A DNA stretch of 64,000 nucleotides from NCBI RefSeq assembly GCF_000221225.1, contig NW_006383032.1, forward strand, positions 6,493,213 to 6,557,212. Reading direction: 5' to 3'. The notes under the pieces were generated by a model. The model had not been told where the DNA came from. It saw nothing but the letters and a program-made list of their open reading frames with translations, and searched no databases. Every line of letters begins with the position of its first letter. The first letter of the stretch is position 1. Of this stretch, positions 22,901-36,098 are shown piece by piece. A program made the position numbers and the translations under genes. Origin of the DNA: Thermochaetoides thermophila DSM 1495 (Eukaryota > Ascomycota > Sordariomycetes > Sordariales > Chaetomiaceae).

Positions 22901-25900
22901 CAGGCAACGAAGCGAATGCCTCCAAAACTGCTTTTCTTGTGTGTTCTACGCCTTAGCAGGGCACAGGGCTAGAACTGAAATGGTGTAATTGCGCCAAAAG
23001 ACCCACCATTAGGTAGTAGGCACTAGGTAAGTCAGCCGAGTAATTCCTAGTGTGTCACCATTCGACCACGCACCGAGCAAATATCCTGCCAGCGGACTGG
23101 TTTCATCGTCACGCAAAGGGCGATAGGTATCTGCAGAGGAGAGTATAGGGCTAATTACCTGGTCTGGCGGTCCATAAGTTGAGGAGAGTCAACATGTGAG
23201 GGCCTATAGCCTAGAAGGTCTTGGGAGACACGTTGTTGGAGATGCTTGTTGAGTAAGTGTAAGCAGGAGATGGAACCGTCATGGTCTGCCGCCTCATCTC
23301 GTTGTTCAGCATCTTCACTCGCTAGATCGAGAGCCCTGTTCTGCTCCTCAAGTCCACTGATCTCACTCCGATCGATAAAAGCCCTCTTTCCCCTTCCAGA
23401 ACACTCGGACTCGCACCCGGTATTCCCCGGCCAGGATCCTCAACCCATCCGGCGGCTGCCGCGGTCATGGCGCGGAAGGGGACATTCAAGTCCAAGAATA
23501 CATACCCACTTAGGAGAGTGCTGAGTAGTGTCCCTCCTGCACGAAGCCTTGCCCACTTGCTTGTGTCCCTTTTCCCTCTACCCTCAGCCTCCCTTTGTTT
23601 TCTGCCTCCCTTCCCACAAGCTTTTGCGTGTGCACGTGTGATTGCACAACAGACGAGCCATCAGCAGCGAAACAGGGAGCACAGATAAAGTGTCCGATGG
23701 GAAGACAAGAAACGCGTCTGAAACAGTTGGAAAAGGGTAGCCATAGAGCTAGGCAGCCCGCGAGACCAGCCTTATTTGGGGCATGCTTATGACTGGGATG
23801 GTGCGGTAGGGCTCATGCAATTCTTTGTTGGGTTGCTCATGGCAAGGACCAGGTATGTAGACCGCGATGGCGGCGGTATCGGCGTTGATGATGGCCTCGT
23901 TTACTTTGACCAGCTAACTCCAGAAGATTGTCCCCGAGTGTCTTTCATCCTTAGTAGGCAACCTCTCAATGTCGAGCAATGAACGAGGGCATCTAGACAC
24001 AAGGTATCATCCTAACAACACCGTTCGAAGCCAAATGACCACTTAGTGTTGATGACACCATGAGATGAGTACATAAACCGGCCTATCCAATTCCGTATGC
24101 CGACCCCAAAACCCAACCCCAACCGCAACCCAGCCAACCTGGACCTAGCAACATTCGAGAGCCCAGTAATAGCCCTAGATTGAGAGGAAGTCAAAAGAAA
24201 ATGTGGCGCACAGGCTGGCGACCGATGAACGGGGGGCTGGGTGCGTGAGGTTGCCGCAGCGGCGCTGCAAGTGCCGAAAGACGTACATACAGCTAGCAGC
24301 GGCAGCACTCTGCTTGCTTAGGCGATTGCTTATCTGCTTGTGCTTGGCTATGCTGGAGAAACTCCCCCCTCCCTTTCCCCTCATTTATGTGAGATACGTG
24401 AGGTAGGGCTGTGAGTTTCCCGGTCCCCGGCTCATGGCTACCTTCGTTAGCCTCGTCATCCCAGGTTGCTTCTGCTTTCGTGACTGGCATGGAGCTGCAC
24501 CTGGACCGAGAACGGTAACAACAGGTGTGGCTGCAGCTGGCAGGTAGATGATGGTAGCATGAATAAATTGAGTGTGCGTGGCTTGGAAGACGTAGGTACA
24601 AATTACAAATAAAACACGACTTGCGCTGCGCTGCTGCTGCTCCTGCTGTGCAGCGTGTAGTCGGCCCACCTGATGGGATATGTAAGCTGCTCGCTTCGGC
24701 AGGATAGACGAACAGGCCGTTGGCAGTTGTCAACTAGAGTAGGCAAAAAAAGACAAGAACCTCGAACGGCGAAGATTCAGGGTGGAAAAAGCCACGCAGC
24801 CCAAGCTCATGGTTCCCAGCCAAAAGCAGATGACGTTGACGGGAGGCTGCAGCCCGTCATCGACGGCACCGCTGTCCGGCACCAGATGGCTGCCAGATTG
24901 TATCAAGTCAGTTTGAGAAGGGGCATATGCCGATAAGGGGGCGTAGATGTGGAGACAACCAACAAAACTACCGCGGAAACTATGTACAAACCACGCACGC
25001 TCGTACTAGGCTGATTGCTAAGTGGCAGGGTGTGCGTGGCTTGTGGGCAAATTCAAACTGTGTGAACAGAAGGGAAAGCAGAAGAGAACAGGTCAAACGG
25101 CGACACAAGGATTGCCCAGTTCTAGTCCAGTCCAATCCAATCCCCAATCTTCCATCCATCCAAGCGGAAGACAAAGACAGAATAGGGCCACGAGGCAGGA
25201 CACTGTTCCGGAACAGGTGGTTTGGTTCCCTGCCTTCTTCTGTTTTCTCATATCTCCTATCGCTAGGCCCTATCCCCCGACAAGTCCCGGCGGCGGCGGT
25301 ACAAGCCCCCCGGTTGTGCAGCGTGGCCAACCGGCCCGAAAGCGGCGGGCGCCCTATTTGTCCTTCGTGTGCATCCTCCATACTTCCCTCATCATTACCT
25401 AGCAAGGAATCCGGTTTGGTAGCAAGAGGAGAGTAAAACCGCAGGGAGAGGGGGGGGGGGAAGGGAGATACCACGCATCAGACCACGTGCTCATAGTGTT
25501 GTGCTGCGTGGCAGTGGCCAACCGGGACGTAGCCGTTGTTGTGTCTCAGGCACAGTGATGGGGAAGGGCAAGACTGTGTCATTTCTTGGGAGTTCTCTGA
25601 CAGGCAATGGTCGTCCAAATCGTGTCCGAGGAAATGATGCCATTAGATATCACTTTTGGACCTTGTCATCGGAGCTGGCGAGACAAGGCGCCCAGACAGA
25701 CAACGAACTCCATTCATTATGACTCCCAAATTACCAGCCATCAAGGTATCAGATGTCGTCAAGACCCGAGAAACGAAAAAAAAAAGCGTCTCATATCCTC
25801 ATGTCCCATTCCATGCCATATCTCCCCATTGTCCGACAGCCAGGGGCGAGGGCAACACGGCAGGCCCACCAGGGACGAAACAGAACAGCTGTGGAAGCGT

Positions 25901-28383
25901 ATGAACAACTCAGAAGGTGCCAGAAAGCACGCGAACAAAAAGCCTCCGGTGTGCCAAGTGCTGTACGACTCTCAGTCACGGGCGCAGGGCGGCTTGGGGT
26001 TGGGGCTATACACATGTACCATACCAGGAGCTGTCTGCCCTGAAGAGGCAAGTGACAAAGCGAATTCTTGACAGACTGCCAAACAGAGAAGACAGCGTCG
26101 GGAAATTTCGAAGCGTTGTCTCGCTGCTGCCGCTGCTGCCCTACTACTGCTGTCTCGGGGCGAAGGCGCGAAAGTCGCACGGCAGCCTGCTATGTTGGCG
26201 TTGGGGGCACAACGTCGAATGTGCGGCACCAGCAGGGATGGCGAAGGGGAGGGAATCGAGTCGGTCTGGAGTCGGGAAGGAGCCGGAATGAGAGCGGCAG
26301 GGGAGCATAGCTGCCACGATGTTGTCGACCGTTCACCGACTGGCCAGAGATGGACGACGTTCGCTATCCGTTGAGGGATGCAGAGCCGATTGGGTTATTC
26401 AGCCAGACTTGTTGGGCATTTGAAACACCTCTGCCCGTTTCTGACGCGGCGGCGGGCGTTTACAGCCGGGCCGGAGGTGGAAGCACGCAGCAGCTGCCGT
26501 GTGTCGCCGTCGTTGGTCGAGTCGATGTCAGACCTTAAGGAGGCCATTCTTATCAGTCCTGGTTCAACAAACCAGACATCTTTCGTGGCTGGGGTTGAAG
26601 TATGTCAAGAGAAACACCAACATCAGATGAACTGGTAGTTCGCTTTGTTTACGTCTTTCAGGAACCAGGAACAGTTCCACTTTTACTCGAGTCAGTCGCA
26701 GTCGTAGTTTCAAAACACCAAACTCTGTAGTCCAGTGTTTCGTGTCAAAGGCGAGATTGAACCAAACACTACCCAAACCCAAATTAGCGCACAACGCCTC
26801 GACTCTCTTTCCTGAGAAAGAAGGGAGAAAAGAAGAATGGCGAAAAGGTCCCGTAGCGTCGGCACACAAAGCAACAAGCAACAAACCACAACTCCAGATC
26901 ACGTCGGTCTGGTTGTACTGACCAATGTGTACACTGCTTGCCCGATCCCTCGCTCCTTCACGACCACTGCGGTGTTCCAGGGCATCAGGGTGCCTGACGG
27001 GTACCTCGCTCGCAGTCTCAATCTCTAGCATTCTGCTTCCACCAACCAGACCAAGGCCCAAACTGGCCCATCACTTCGTTCAACAAGCACAGCCTACGCG
27101 CAAACAAACAGCGAGCCAAACCAGAAGTCAAACTGGCATCCATTACAACCAACCCGAAACAGCGATAGCACTTCTAATTGGCCCTTCGAGCGTTGCTGGT
27201 TCTGCCCGGCCATTCTCAACTCAGTCATCCGCTATGTTTGCTCCCAAGTGCTCCCTTCGACTGGAGAAGTGGAAGGGGAAGGGCAAGATCATTGGCTTTG
27301 CTAGTACGAAACCAGATAACACAGTCAAGGTACGTCAACGCTTCCAGATTTTGAACTTGCTTAATTTATCGATCAGTTCTCCATTGTCTTTTTGGTCGAA
27401 ATTCCTCGATTCGCTGTTTGCAATTTTCTAGAATATCCCCCCTCGTCGGTCACGTCGTGCAGTGTGGGGTGGTCGTCTGCAAGTGTGGGTCCGCCATCTC
27501 AACTGCCGAAGCGTGGCTGCCTTAGGGTCGGATGGCTATTTGCCTCAGGCATCACACCTGCATTTCTTGGCTCCGGCGGGCTTGGCGTTCTTCAGCGCAT
27601 AAACTGCCAAGACACCATACGCGTCTTTGTCGCGCCAATGCGTTGGCTCTTGGCAGGCCTGGGAGGATAGCGGAGCTGCCCGTTTTGTAGGCACGCGCAA
27701 GGGCTCACTGGCTCGCCTCGATGAGCCAATGTGGGGTCGTGTCTCACTGCGCACCCTCTCTCTCTGGACACGCACACACAGAGTCGACGCGGGTCTCCTT
27801 GCTGAAAGATTCGGGGAAATTTTCTGTTTACAAACGCGACCCTCCAACTGTGTGCCTGCGGGAACCAGGAGTGCCAGGTGCTCGATTGACAGTTCAGTCG
27901 AGCCGTGAGTCGTGGTCGCCCTCGCCCGCGACGATCTTTCACTGGTCGCTTATCCAATTCCCATTCGCGTCATCCCGATCTTGTTGCTTTGCATTGCCTT
28001 TGCATTGCCTTCCACTCGTACCACTACCTACAAACTACCATCATTCCTACCCAGGAAGACCCTGACAGACCCGACTCAACTCGACTTGACCTCGCCCAGG
28101 CCAGGCCCGGGTTTGGTTCTGCTTTTCAACGTTTCCACCGTCGACGCGGCACAGTCGAGCATTGAGCCTCGCTTCTGCTCTCCTTTTTATTTTTACACTG
28201 GCTTTGCTACATGCCCGGTGTCGCTCTGGTCAGCCGCGTGCCACTTTGTCTACACTTCCTACATCCCAAAAATTCTTGACTCTCACAAAAATTACACTCA
28301 ATAACACAACCGGTGTCCCCGAATACCCGATTGTCTACTGTTGTATTGCCGATTGTTTGGACTAGTGTTTTCGTCCGGCCGTC
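19965..28383. other. 8.4-kb divergent intergenic region (APSES regulator / TOP2)
   Basis: This region lies between two divergent starts and presumably holds both promoters and long leaders. The first 300 bp upstream of the regulator is open in its frame but lacks an ATG, so it reads as 5' UTR. Purine-rich runs occur near 20150-20180, and a G10 run lies near 25450. Many short open frames occur on both strands (longest 180 codons at 22197-22739) with no recognisable domain. The 28 kb end, directly before TOP2, is pyrimidine-rich as expected for a fungal leader. Confidence 0.55.
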
Positions 28384-31300
28384 ATGGCTTCAGATTCTGA
28401 CTCGGTCTTTGAGGACCGCTACCAGAGCGAGTCGGATGCCTGGACACCCGATGAGGTGAGTTGAGTCGCGGAAATGTTACGGTCGCGCATGAAGCTGACG
28501 ACGCGCAGAAGCCCAAGCTGGTCGCCAAAAAGGCGACCGCGAAGCAACCAAAAAAATTGGTACAGACTACCCTGACTGGCAGCAAAACGACCGGCAAGAA
28601 ACGCCCCAAGCCGGCTGGCGACGACGAGGACGATGACGGCAACTTCTCCAGCACCCCGCCGACCAGCAAAAAGGCCAAGAAGGCTCCCGCCAAAAAGGCT
28701 AAGGCGACCGGCAAGGCGCTGGCCGAGATCGAGAACGATAGCATGCAGATTGACGATGCCGCTAGCGGGACTGCTGACGGCGATGCCGCGCCCGCCGCGA
28801 CGACTGGAAAGAAAAAGACGGCTACCGAGACATACCAGAAGCTCACCCAGCTGGAGCATATCATCCGCCGTCCCGACACCTACATCGGCTCCGTCGAAAA
28901 GACCGACCAGAAGATGTGGGTGTTCAACAAGAACGAAAAGATGATGGAGAACCGGACGATCACCTATGTTCCCGGTCTCTACAAGATTTTCGACGAAATC
29001 CTCGTCAACGCCGCCGACAACAGCCAGCGCGACTCGTCCATGACCTATATCAAGGTCACCATCGACCGTGAGTCCGGTGAGATTTCGGTCGAGAATAACG
29101 GCAAGGGTATACCAGTCGAGATCCACGAGAAGGAGCAGGTCTGGATTCCCGAGCTGATCTTCGGCCACCTGCTCACGGGTTCCAACTACGACGATAATGA
29201 AAAAAAGACAGTCGGTGGCCGTAACGGTTACGGTGCCAAGCTGACCAACATCTTCAGCAAGCGCTTCACCATCGAGCTGCAAGACTCGGTCAACGGCAAG
29301 CGCTACAAGCAGACGTGGACGGACAACATGGGCAACATGGAGAAGGCCAAGATCACCTCCAACAAGTCTTCGGATTTTGTCAAAGTCTCCTTTTTGCCCG
29401 ACTACAAGCGCTTCGGCATGGAGAACGGCATCGATGACGACCTTGAGGCCCTGCTGTACCGCCGTGTCTATGATATGGCCGGTACCGTCAACGGCGTCAA
29501 GGTGTACCTGAACGGCGAGCAGCTCAAGATTAATTTCAAGTCGTACTGCGAGTTATATGCCCGCGCCATCGCCCGCGAGCGCGGTGACGAGGCCACCGAC
29601 GGCGACAAGCCGCCTGCCGCCAAGGTCGAGTTTGACCAGGTCCGCGACAAGGGCCGCCTGTGGCAGATCGGCTTCACCGTGTCAGACGGCACCTTTCAGC
29701 AGGTGTCTTTCGTCAACAACATCGCCACAACGTCGGGTGGTACCCACGTCAACTATATCGCCGACCAGATCTGCGATGCGCTCGTCAAGGAGCTGAATAA
29801 GCGCAAGAAAGGCCACTCGCTGAAGCCGAGCCACTTCCGCAACCACATCTTTATCTTCATCAACTGCTTGATCGACAACCCGGCCTTCACCTCACAGACC
29901 AAGGAGCAGCTGACCACCAAGGTCAGCGCCTTTGGCAGCAAGTGCCAGCTGAGCGAGCCCTTCCTCAAGAAGATTCGCCAGTCTGAGGCCATCGCTAACA
30001 TCATGGCCTTCGCCGACAAGAAGGCCGACAAGATGCTGGCCAAGAGCGACGGCAACAAGCGCTCGCGCATCAGCAACGAGAAGCTGGTCGACGCCAACTT
30101 GGCTGGCACCAAGCGTGGCCACGAATGCACGTTGATCCTGACAGAAGGTGATTCAGCCCGCGGTCTTGCCGTCGCTGGTCGTGCCGTGCTCGACCCCGAC
30201 CGCATCGGTGTCTTCCCGCTCCGCGGTAAGATGCTCAACGTCCGCGATGCCTCGATCGACCAGATCATGAAGAACAAGGAAATCGAGAACATCAAAAAGT
30301 TCCTTGGTCTCAAGCACAAGCAGGAGTACACCGACACCAAGAGCCTGCGCTACGGCCACCTCATGATTATGGCCGATCAAGATTTGGACGGTAGCCACAT
30401 CAAGGGTCTATTGATCAACTTCCTTGAGGTCCAGTTTCCCTCGCTGCTGCGCATCCCCGGCTTTTTCCAGGAGTTCATTACGCCGGTCGTCAAGGTCTGG
30501 CAGGGAAACAACCCCAAGAAGCCGCAGAATCTCAAAATGTTCTTCAACCTGCCCGAGTACGAGCAGTGGAAGGAGGAACACAAGCATGAGCTGCGCAAGT
30601 GGAAGTACAAGTACCTCAAGGGTCTGGGTAGTTCGTCGAACGAGGACGCCCAGGTCTACTTCAAGGATCTCGACCGGCATCTGAAGCGGTTCGAAGTAAT
30701 GACGGATGAGGAGTCCAAAATGCTCGAACTCGTTTTCTCTAAGAAGAAGGCCGACGCCCGCAAGGAGTGGTTGGCTAACTTCGTGCCTGGTACTTACCTT
30801 GACTCGACCACGCACACCGTCAAGTACAAGGACTTCATCGACAAGGAGCTCATCCTGTTCTCCATGGCCGATAACGTGCGTTCGATCCCGTCCGTAGTTG
30901 ACGGTCTCAAGCCCGGTCAGCGCAAGGTCGTCTATGGTGCCTTCAAGCGTAACCTTGTCAACGACCAGAAGGTTGCCGAGTTCGCCGGTTACATCTCCGA
31001 GGTGGCTGCCTACCACCACGGCGAGCAGTCGCTGCAGCAGACCATCGTTGGTTTGGCCCAGAACTACGTGGGTTCTAACAACGTCAACATCCTCGAACCT
31101 AGCGGCAATTTCGGTTCGCGTCTCGCCGGCGGCTCGGACGCGGCCAGCGCCCGTTACATCCACACGCGCTTGTCGCCTTTCGCGCGTAAGGTCTTCTCCA
31201 AGCTCGACGAGCCTAACCTTGAGTACCAGTTTGACGACGGAAACATGATCGAGCCGAAGGTCTACGTGCCCATCATCCCCATGGTCCTTGTCAACGGTGC

Positions 31301-34100
31301 GGACGGTATCGGTACCGGTTGGAGTACTGGAATCCCTAACTACAACCCCAAGGACATCGTTGAAAACCTCAAGCGTCGCATGGGCCGTGACGAGAGCGGT
31401 GATGGTGTCGAGAAGCCCTTCTTGCCCATGACGCCTTGGTGGCGTGGCTGGAAGGGCCAGGTTCTTCCGGACGGTCCGAACCGTTGGAAGTTTAATGGTA
31501 TCATCAAGCAAGATGAGACCAACCCCAACGAGGTGCACGTCACCGAGCTGCCCATCCGCATGTGGACCGATGACTTCAAGGCCCGTCTGGAAGAGATCCT
31601 CCGCGCCGAGAAGACCCCGTCCTTCATCAAGGATTACAAGGAGTTCAACGATCACCGCACGGTGCACTTCGTCATTGAGATGGAGCCCAAGCACATGGAG
31701 GCCGCTTTGAAGGAAGGTCTCATCGAGAAGTTCAAGCTCTCCAAGATCATCTCAGCGACCAACCTCGTCGCGTTCGACACCCAGGGCAAAATCAAGAAGT
31801 ACGAGAACCCGGAGGAAATGCTCGAGGAGTACTACCACTACCGCCTGGCCATGTATACGGAGCGCAAGAAGCACTGGCTGTCCGTCTACGACGCCGAGTA
31901 CCGCAAGCTCAAGAACCAGTACCGCTTCATCCTCGAGATCATCGAGGGCAAGCTCGTCATCAACCGCAAGCAGAAGAAGATCCTCGTCAAGGAGCTCCGC
32001 GACCGCGATTACGAACCTTTCCCGCCCAACGCAGAAAAAAAGGTCAAGAACACGGACGAGGAGCTCAACCGGGATGAAGCCAGCAGCGATGACGAGGACG
32101 CTGGTGGTGGTGTTACCGCCCGTGATTATGACTATCTCCTGTCCATGCCCGTCTGGTCGTTCACCGCAGAACGGCTCGAGAAGCTCAAGGGCATGATTGC
32201 CGCCAAAAAGGCCGAGTGGAACGAGCTTAATGCTAAGTCGGAGAAAGACCTGTGGGTGGAGGATCTCGATGCCTTTATGGAAGAGTGGGAGGCCCAGCTG
32301 AAGCAGGATGAGGAGAACTATCATAATGTCACCAAGAAGGGTCGCAGACAGTCGCTCAAGCTTGGCTTGGGCAACGCCAAGGGCGGGCGTCGGCGCGCTG
32401 GGGATGATGATGATGATGATGATTATAATCCTGCGGCGAAGAAGGCTAAGACTGCTAAGGCGACTGCGGCGACTAAGGTCAAGCAAGAGAAGGAGGTTAA
32501 GGAGGAGAAGATCGAGCCGAAGAAGACGCAAGAACGGTTTGCGGAGAAGTTTGCTGCCAAGTCGGTCAAGGTTAAGGATGACTTGTCTGACGAGGATTTT
32601 GCACTGCTGCAAGGCGGGGACAACAAGGTCGCTGTCAAGAAGGAGCCTGGCACCAAGTCGAGGTTTGAGTTGTCCGACTCGGACGATGATTTCATGGACC
32701 TAGGCAAGCCTTCTGCTGCAACGGCCAAGAAGGCGGCCGTAAAGGAGGAAGTCGACGGCGATGACGGCGTCGTGGAGGTTTCCCGCCCTAGGAGGGCGGC
32801 GGCCAAGAAGGCTAAGTACACCGCCTCTTCTGAGGAGGAGGAGGAGGAGGAGGAGGATGACGAGGATGATAGCATGGAAGACTTTATTGTGGATGATGAT
32901 GAGGAAGAGGATGTCGAGGAGAAGCCTGCCGCGGCGGCGAAGAAGTCGTTAGTCTCGAGGAAGAAGGTTCCGTCCGAAGAAGATGACGACGAGGACTTTG
33001 ACATGGAGCTGTCGGAGAAGGAGAAGCCTAAGCCTGCTGCCAAGAAGCCTACCGCTTCAAAGGACAAGGCTAAGGTCGAGGAAGACCATGATGACCTCAG
33101 CGTCGAGGAAATCCCCGCTCCTCCCAAGAAGACTGCCTCCTCCAAAACCAAGGACTCCGACGCCTCCGCCGAGTCGGACAAACCCTCCAAGTCTTCCAAG
33201 ACTCGGAAAGATGAAGACAGCGACGTCATCATGGAAGACGCCAAGCCGTCTCGTCGAGCAGCCGCCAAAGCCAAAGCCCGCTACGTCGAGTCCTCTGACT
33301 CCGAGTCCGACAGCGACAATGACATGGATCTAGGAGACGTGGGCTCGCTCGTCAAAGGCATCGGCGGCGGTTCTTCTGCCGCCGCTTCCAACCGCCTCTC
33401 CTTGTTCTCGATGTCGCGCCCCGAGGATGGCTCTTTATCTGCCAAGAGATTGAAGCCTGCCCGCAAGGAAAGCAAGTCCTCTAATTTTGCAGAGGATGAT
33501 GAGCACGACGATACCAACTACGAGGCGCTGGCTATGAGCTCACCTAGGAAGGGTCCGACTACCGCAGCCGCGGGAAAGAAGCCTGCGGATGCGCTGGCCG
33601 ATTTCTTGTCGGATGATGACCTGCCTTCTGCTGCCACGAAACCCTCGGCTTCGTCATCCACCGGGGCAACAAGCAAAGCCAAGCCCCTGGCAGTCGTCCC
33701 CACCCAGCCCAAGAAGAGGGGTCGTCCTCTGGGGAGCAAAAATAAGCCCAAGGACGATCCCTCCTCCACCACTACGAAGGCGGCCGCCAAGCCTAAGTTA
33801 AAGCAGACTACCCTCTCTCCCGCGGCAAAGGCCTACGCGGCAAAGAAGGCTAAAGCTTCTATAGACGATGACGAGTCAGGGGAGGATGAGTTCGTTGACG
33901 CCCCGGCTAGTCCGCCCCCGGCGGCGGCAAAGACTAGGCCTGGCAGGGCGGCGGCGCAGAAGGCGAAGACGACGATTGTGATTGATGATGATGAGGAGGA
34001 TGATTCCATCCTTGCGGGGCCGAGTAAGAAGGGGCCGGGGAGGAAGAGGAGGGAGAGTGATGATGTTTTTGGATTGAGTTCTAGTGAGGATAGTGAGTAG
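28384..34100 (+). CDS. top2: DNA topoisomerase II
   Basis: This is the essential nuclear type IIA topoisomerase, which passes one duplex through a transient double-strand break using ATP. Exon 1 is 28384-28455 (24 codons, MASDSDSVFEDRYQSESDAW...). A 53-nt intron (GTGAGT...GCTGAC...CAG) precedes exon 2 (28509-34100), giving 1,887 aa. The GHKL ATPase includes EILVNAADNS (about residue 187) and GRNGYGAK (about 262). The TOPRIM metal site has EGDSA (about 570), PLRGKMLNVRD and DQDLDGSH (about 647). The catalytic Tyr lies in ASARYIHTR (about residue 907). The C-terminal 500 residues are alternating acidic and Lys/Ala-rich repeats (regulatory, phosphorylation and localisation region), ending in FGLSSSEDSE. 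This tail makes the protein clearly longer than the 1,428-aa yeast enzyme. All catalytic motifs are intact. Confidence 0.98.
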
Positions 34101-35286
34101 GGGGTGAAAGGTGTGATTTAGGTGGTTGCTGCCGGTTTTCTTTAGGTCTTTTAAGTCTCTTGATACTATTAGGTGGATGATCGTTCAATTGATGGTTGGG
34201 TCACGAACTGGACAAAACGCTCTTCCTCTCTCAGATGTGTAGGTGTATAGGGCAGCTCTTTGCAGGCTGGATGGGCTCTGGTCGATGATGATACTGGTTT
34301 AGTGTATTGTGTGTGTTTGAGTGTTGTTGAGTTTCACTTAATCTTGCTGCTTACTATACCTAACGGGTGGCATCGGCTGATGTGGTGTTGGATGTCTGTT
34401 CCCGTACATTGCCCTCGTCGACGTTGTAACTATCAGTTTGCTCTCCTGCCGTGACTTCACAATTGCTCTGCCTGATAAAGCCGTTGATGAAATTTATGAG
34501 AGCGTAATCCGAGGCTAGCTCTGTATACTTAACCCTAGCTCTACTCGCGTTGCCTTCGTTGATACATGATCCATCAACCTCAGAATGTCACTTCTAAGAT
34601 TCTCATGGCCCATGAAGTCATGACCACAAAAGTGATTCATAACATGCTAGTGATCTCCGTCATTTGTATTTCACACTCGGACTCGAAACCAATCCCAGGC
34701 TCCTCATCCTCATCGTCATTTTACATCAACCCCCTCTCCATCGGAGTCTCAACTCCCATGCTTCGATTTCGCATTTTGTCTCTGGAAGAAACACTGTCCC
34801 TGACAGCAAGACCGAAAGCGAGTGCCACCCCCTCCCCCCCCCCTTCAATCCCCACAACTCTTCATGATTTTATAAGGCATGAAGAACTTTTTGGACTAAT
34901 TTCGCAGTTTTTCATCCCACAACGGGGCCGAAGCAAATCCCGAACCCAAAAGTCCAGGGCCCAGGGAAGGTCTGAACTTGCCGTGGCTTCCGGCCGAACA
35001 CCGAACAAAACCCAACGGTGATGACCGAGTCGACGGTTCCCGATCGGGTTCAACTCCTCCCACATATCGGTGATGGGCAACTGCCGGCCAACAAGGTAAA
35101 GAGACTTTAGATGTTTAATGGAGGAACACGGACTGAACGCTGAGGACGCTGAACCATGCGCCCAACTAACCCTAACCCAAACCTGTCCTACGCCAGTCCC
35201 ATATCAGGCCAAGACCTGGGCCCTGACCAAGATAAAAATTTCTCCCCCATGCATGGGAAAATGTGACCATGACCAAAAAAAGTGAG

Positions 35287-35306
35287 GATAACTTATGCAA
35301 GTTATC
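35287..35306 (-). terminator. 8-bp hairpin between tRNA-Val and its T-run
   Basis: The arms GATAACTT and AAGTTATC flank a 4-nt loop, 4 nt downstream of the tRNA-Val 3' end. In tRNA direction a T7 run follows (A7 at 35275-35281 on the plus strand). RNA polymerase III normally needs only the T-run; the hairpin may help release or may be incidental. Confidence 0.55.
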
Positions 35307-35310
35307 TAAT

Positions 35311-35384
35311 TGGCCTCACCCAGGTTCGAACTGGGGACCTTCAGTGTGTTAGACTGACGTGATAACCAACTACACCATGAGACC
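35311..35384 (-). tRNA. tRNA-Val (anticodon AAC), no intron
   Basis: This is a 74-nt cloverleaf. The acceptor pair is GGTCTCA/TGAGGCC with discriminator A. The D arm carries AGTTGGTTA (A box). The anticodon stem is TCAGT/ACTGA with loop CTAACAC, so the anticodon is AAC. The variable loop is AGGTC. The T arm is CCCAG TTCGAAC CTGGG (B box GTTCGAACC). All stems pair, allowing one G-U in the acceptor. A T-run terminator lies about 30 nt downstream. After A34-to-I editing it reads GTC/GTT/GTA valine codons. Confidence 0.94.
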
Positions 35385-36098
35385 AACTCGCTTGTTGCTT
35401 TACGTTCGAAAGAATTAGCTTAATATGGGAGGATCACAGTGTAATGGCTGTAATTAATGACCTGTGACAAACTGATGATCCGAAGACCAATTAAATTTCA
35501 AGAAAGTAGGAAGACAGAATTTTTTTGGAGCTCTTGTATTGCAGGTAAGAATAAAATCGCATAACTGTCCATGTGGGAAGGGGACAGTACATGGATGGTG
35601 AGATGGTCAAATGCACCTGGCTCGATACACCAAAGACCACTCACCATTAGCATCGTCGTTGCAAACCATAAGCATCTGAACTAGCAGCTACGGCTTCCTT
35701 CTATCGGTCAGATTTAACCTTCAACTGTGTGACTTAGCAGAGATCTTGAGATTGTGTCAGGAGTTAACATGCAAGTTGAAAGAGGCATCGATCTCCCACA
35801 AGCCCTCCTGTTTGCAAGCGTGAAACAATGAAGCAACGCATTGTTTCAAACATCCTTCCCAGACATTTGCCCACATGCAGCGATTGCTCTGTAGCCCGAA
35901 ACTTTTTGTCCTTCCCCGGAAGTCCCCATCTTTAATTTTATCTCGACAATTGCCAACTTACCACCGCTTCGATCATCTTCCCTCCTCTCCAACCAGCACC
36001 ACTTTACTTTGGTCCTACCTCCTCCATGAAACCTGCAGTATTTTAATCTCCTCTGGTCTCGCCAATTCTAACGCCGCCCCGCAGTGGTAAGAGGACGC

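Noticed and set aside
28461..28508. TOP2 reading frame extended upstream from a TTG at 28461
   Set aside because: This stretch is the end of a 53-nt intron with good donor, branch site and acceptor; the true start is the ATG at 28384, whose short exon joins in frame.
30408..31694. 428-codon frame antisense to TOP2
   Set aside because: It is a mirror of strong codon bias in the highly conserved TOP2 gene on the other strand.
32423..33274. 283-codon Ser-rich frame antisense to the TOP2 tail
   Set aside because: The Ser-rich peptide is the complement of GAG/GAT acidic repeats; not an independent gene.
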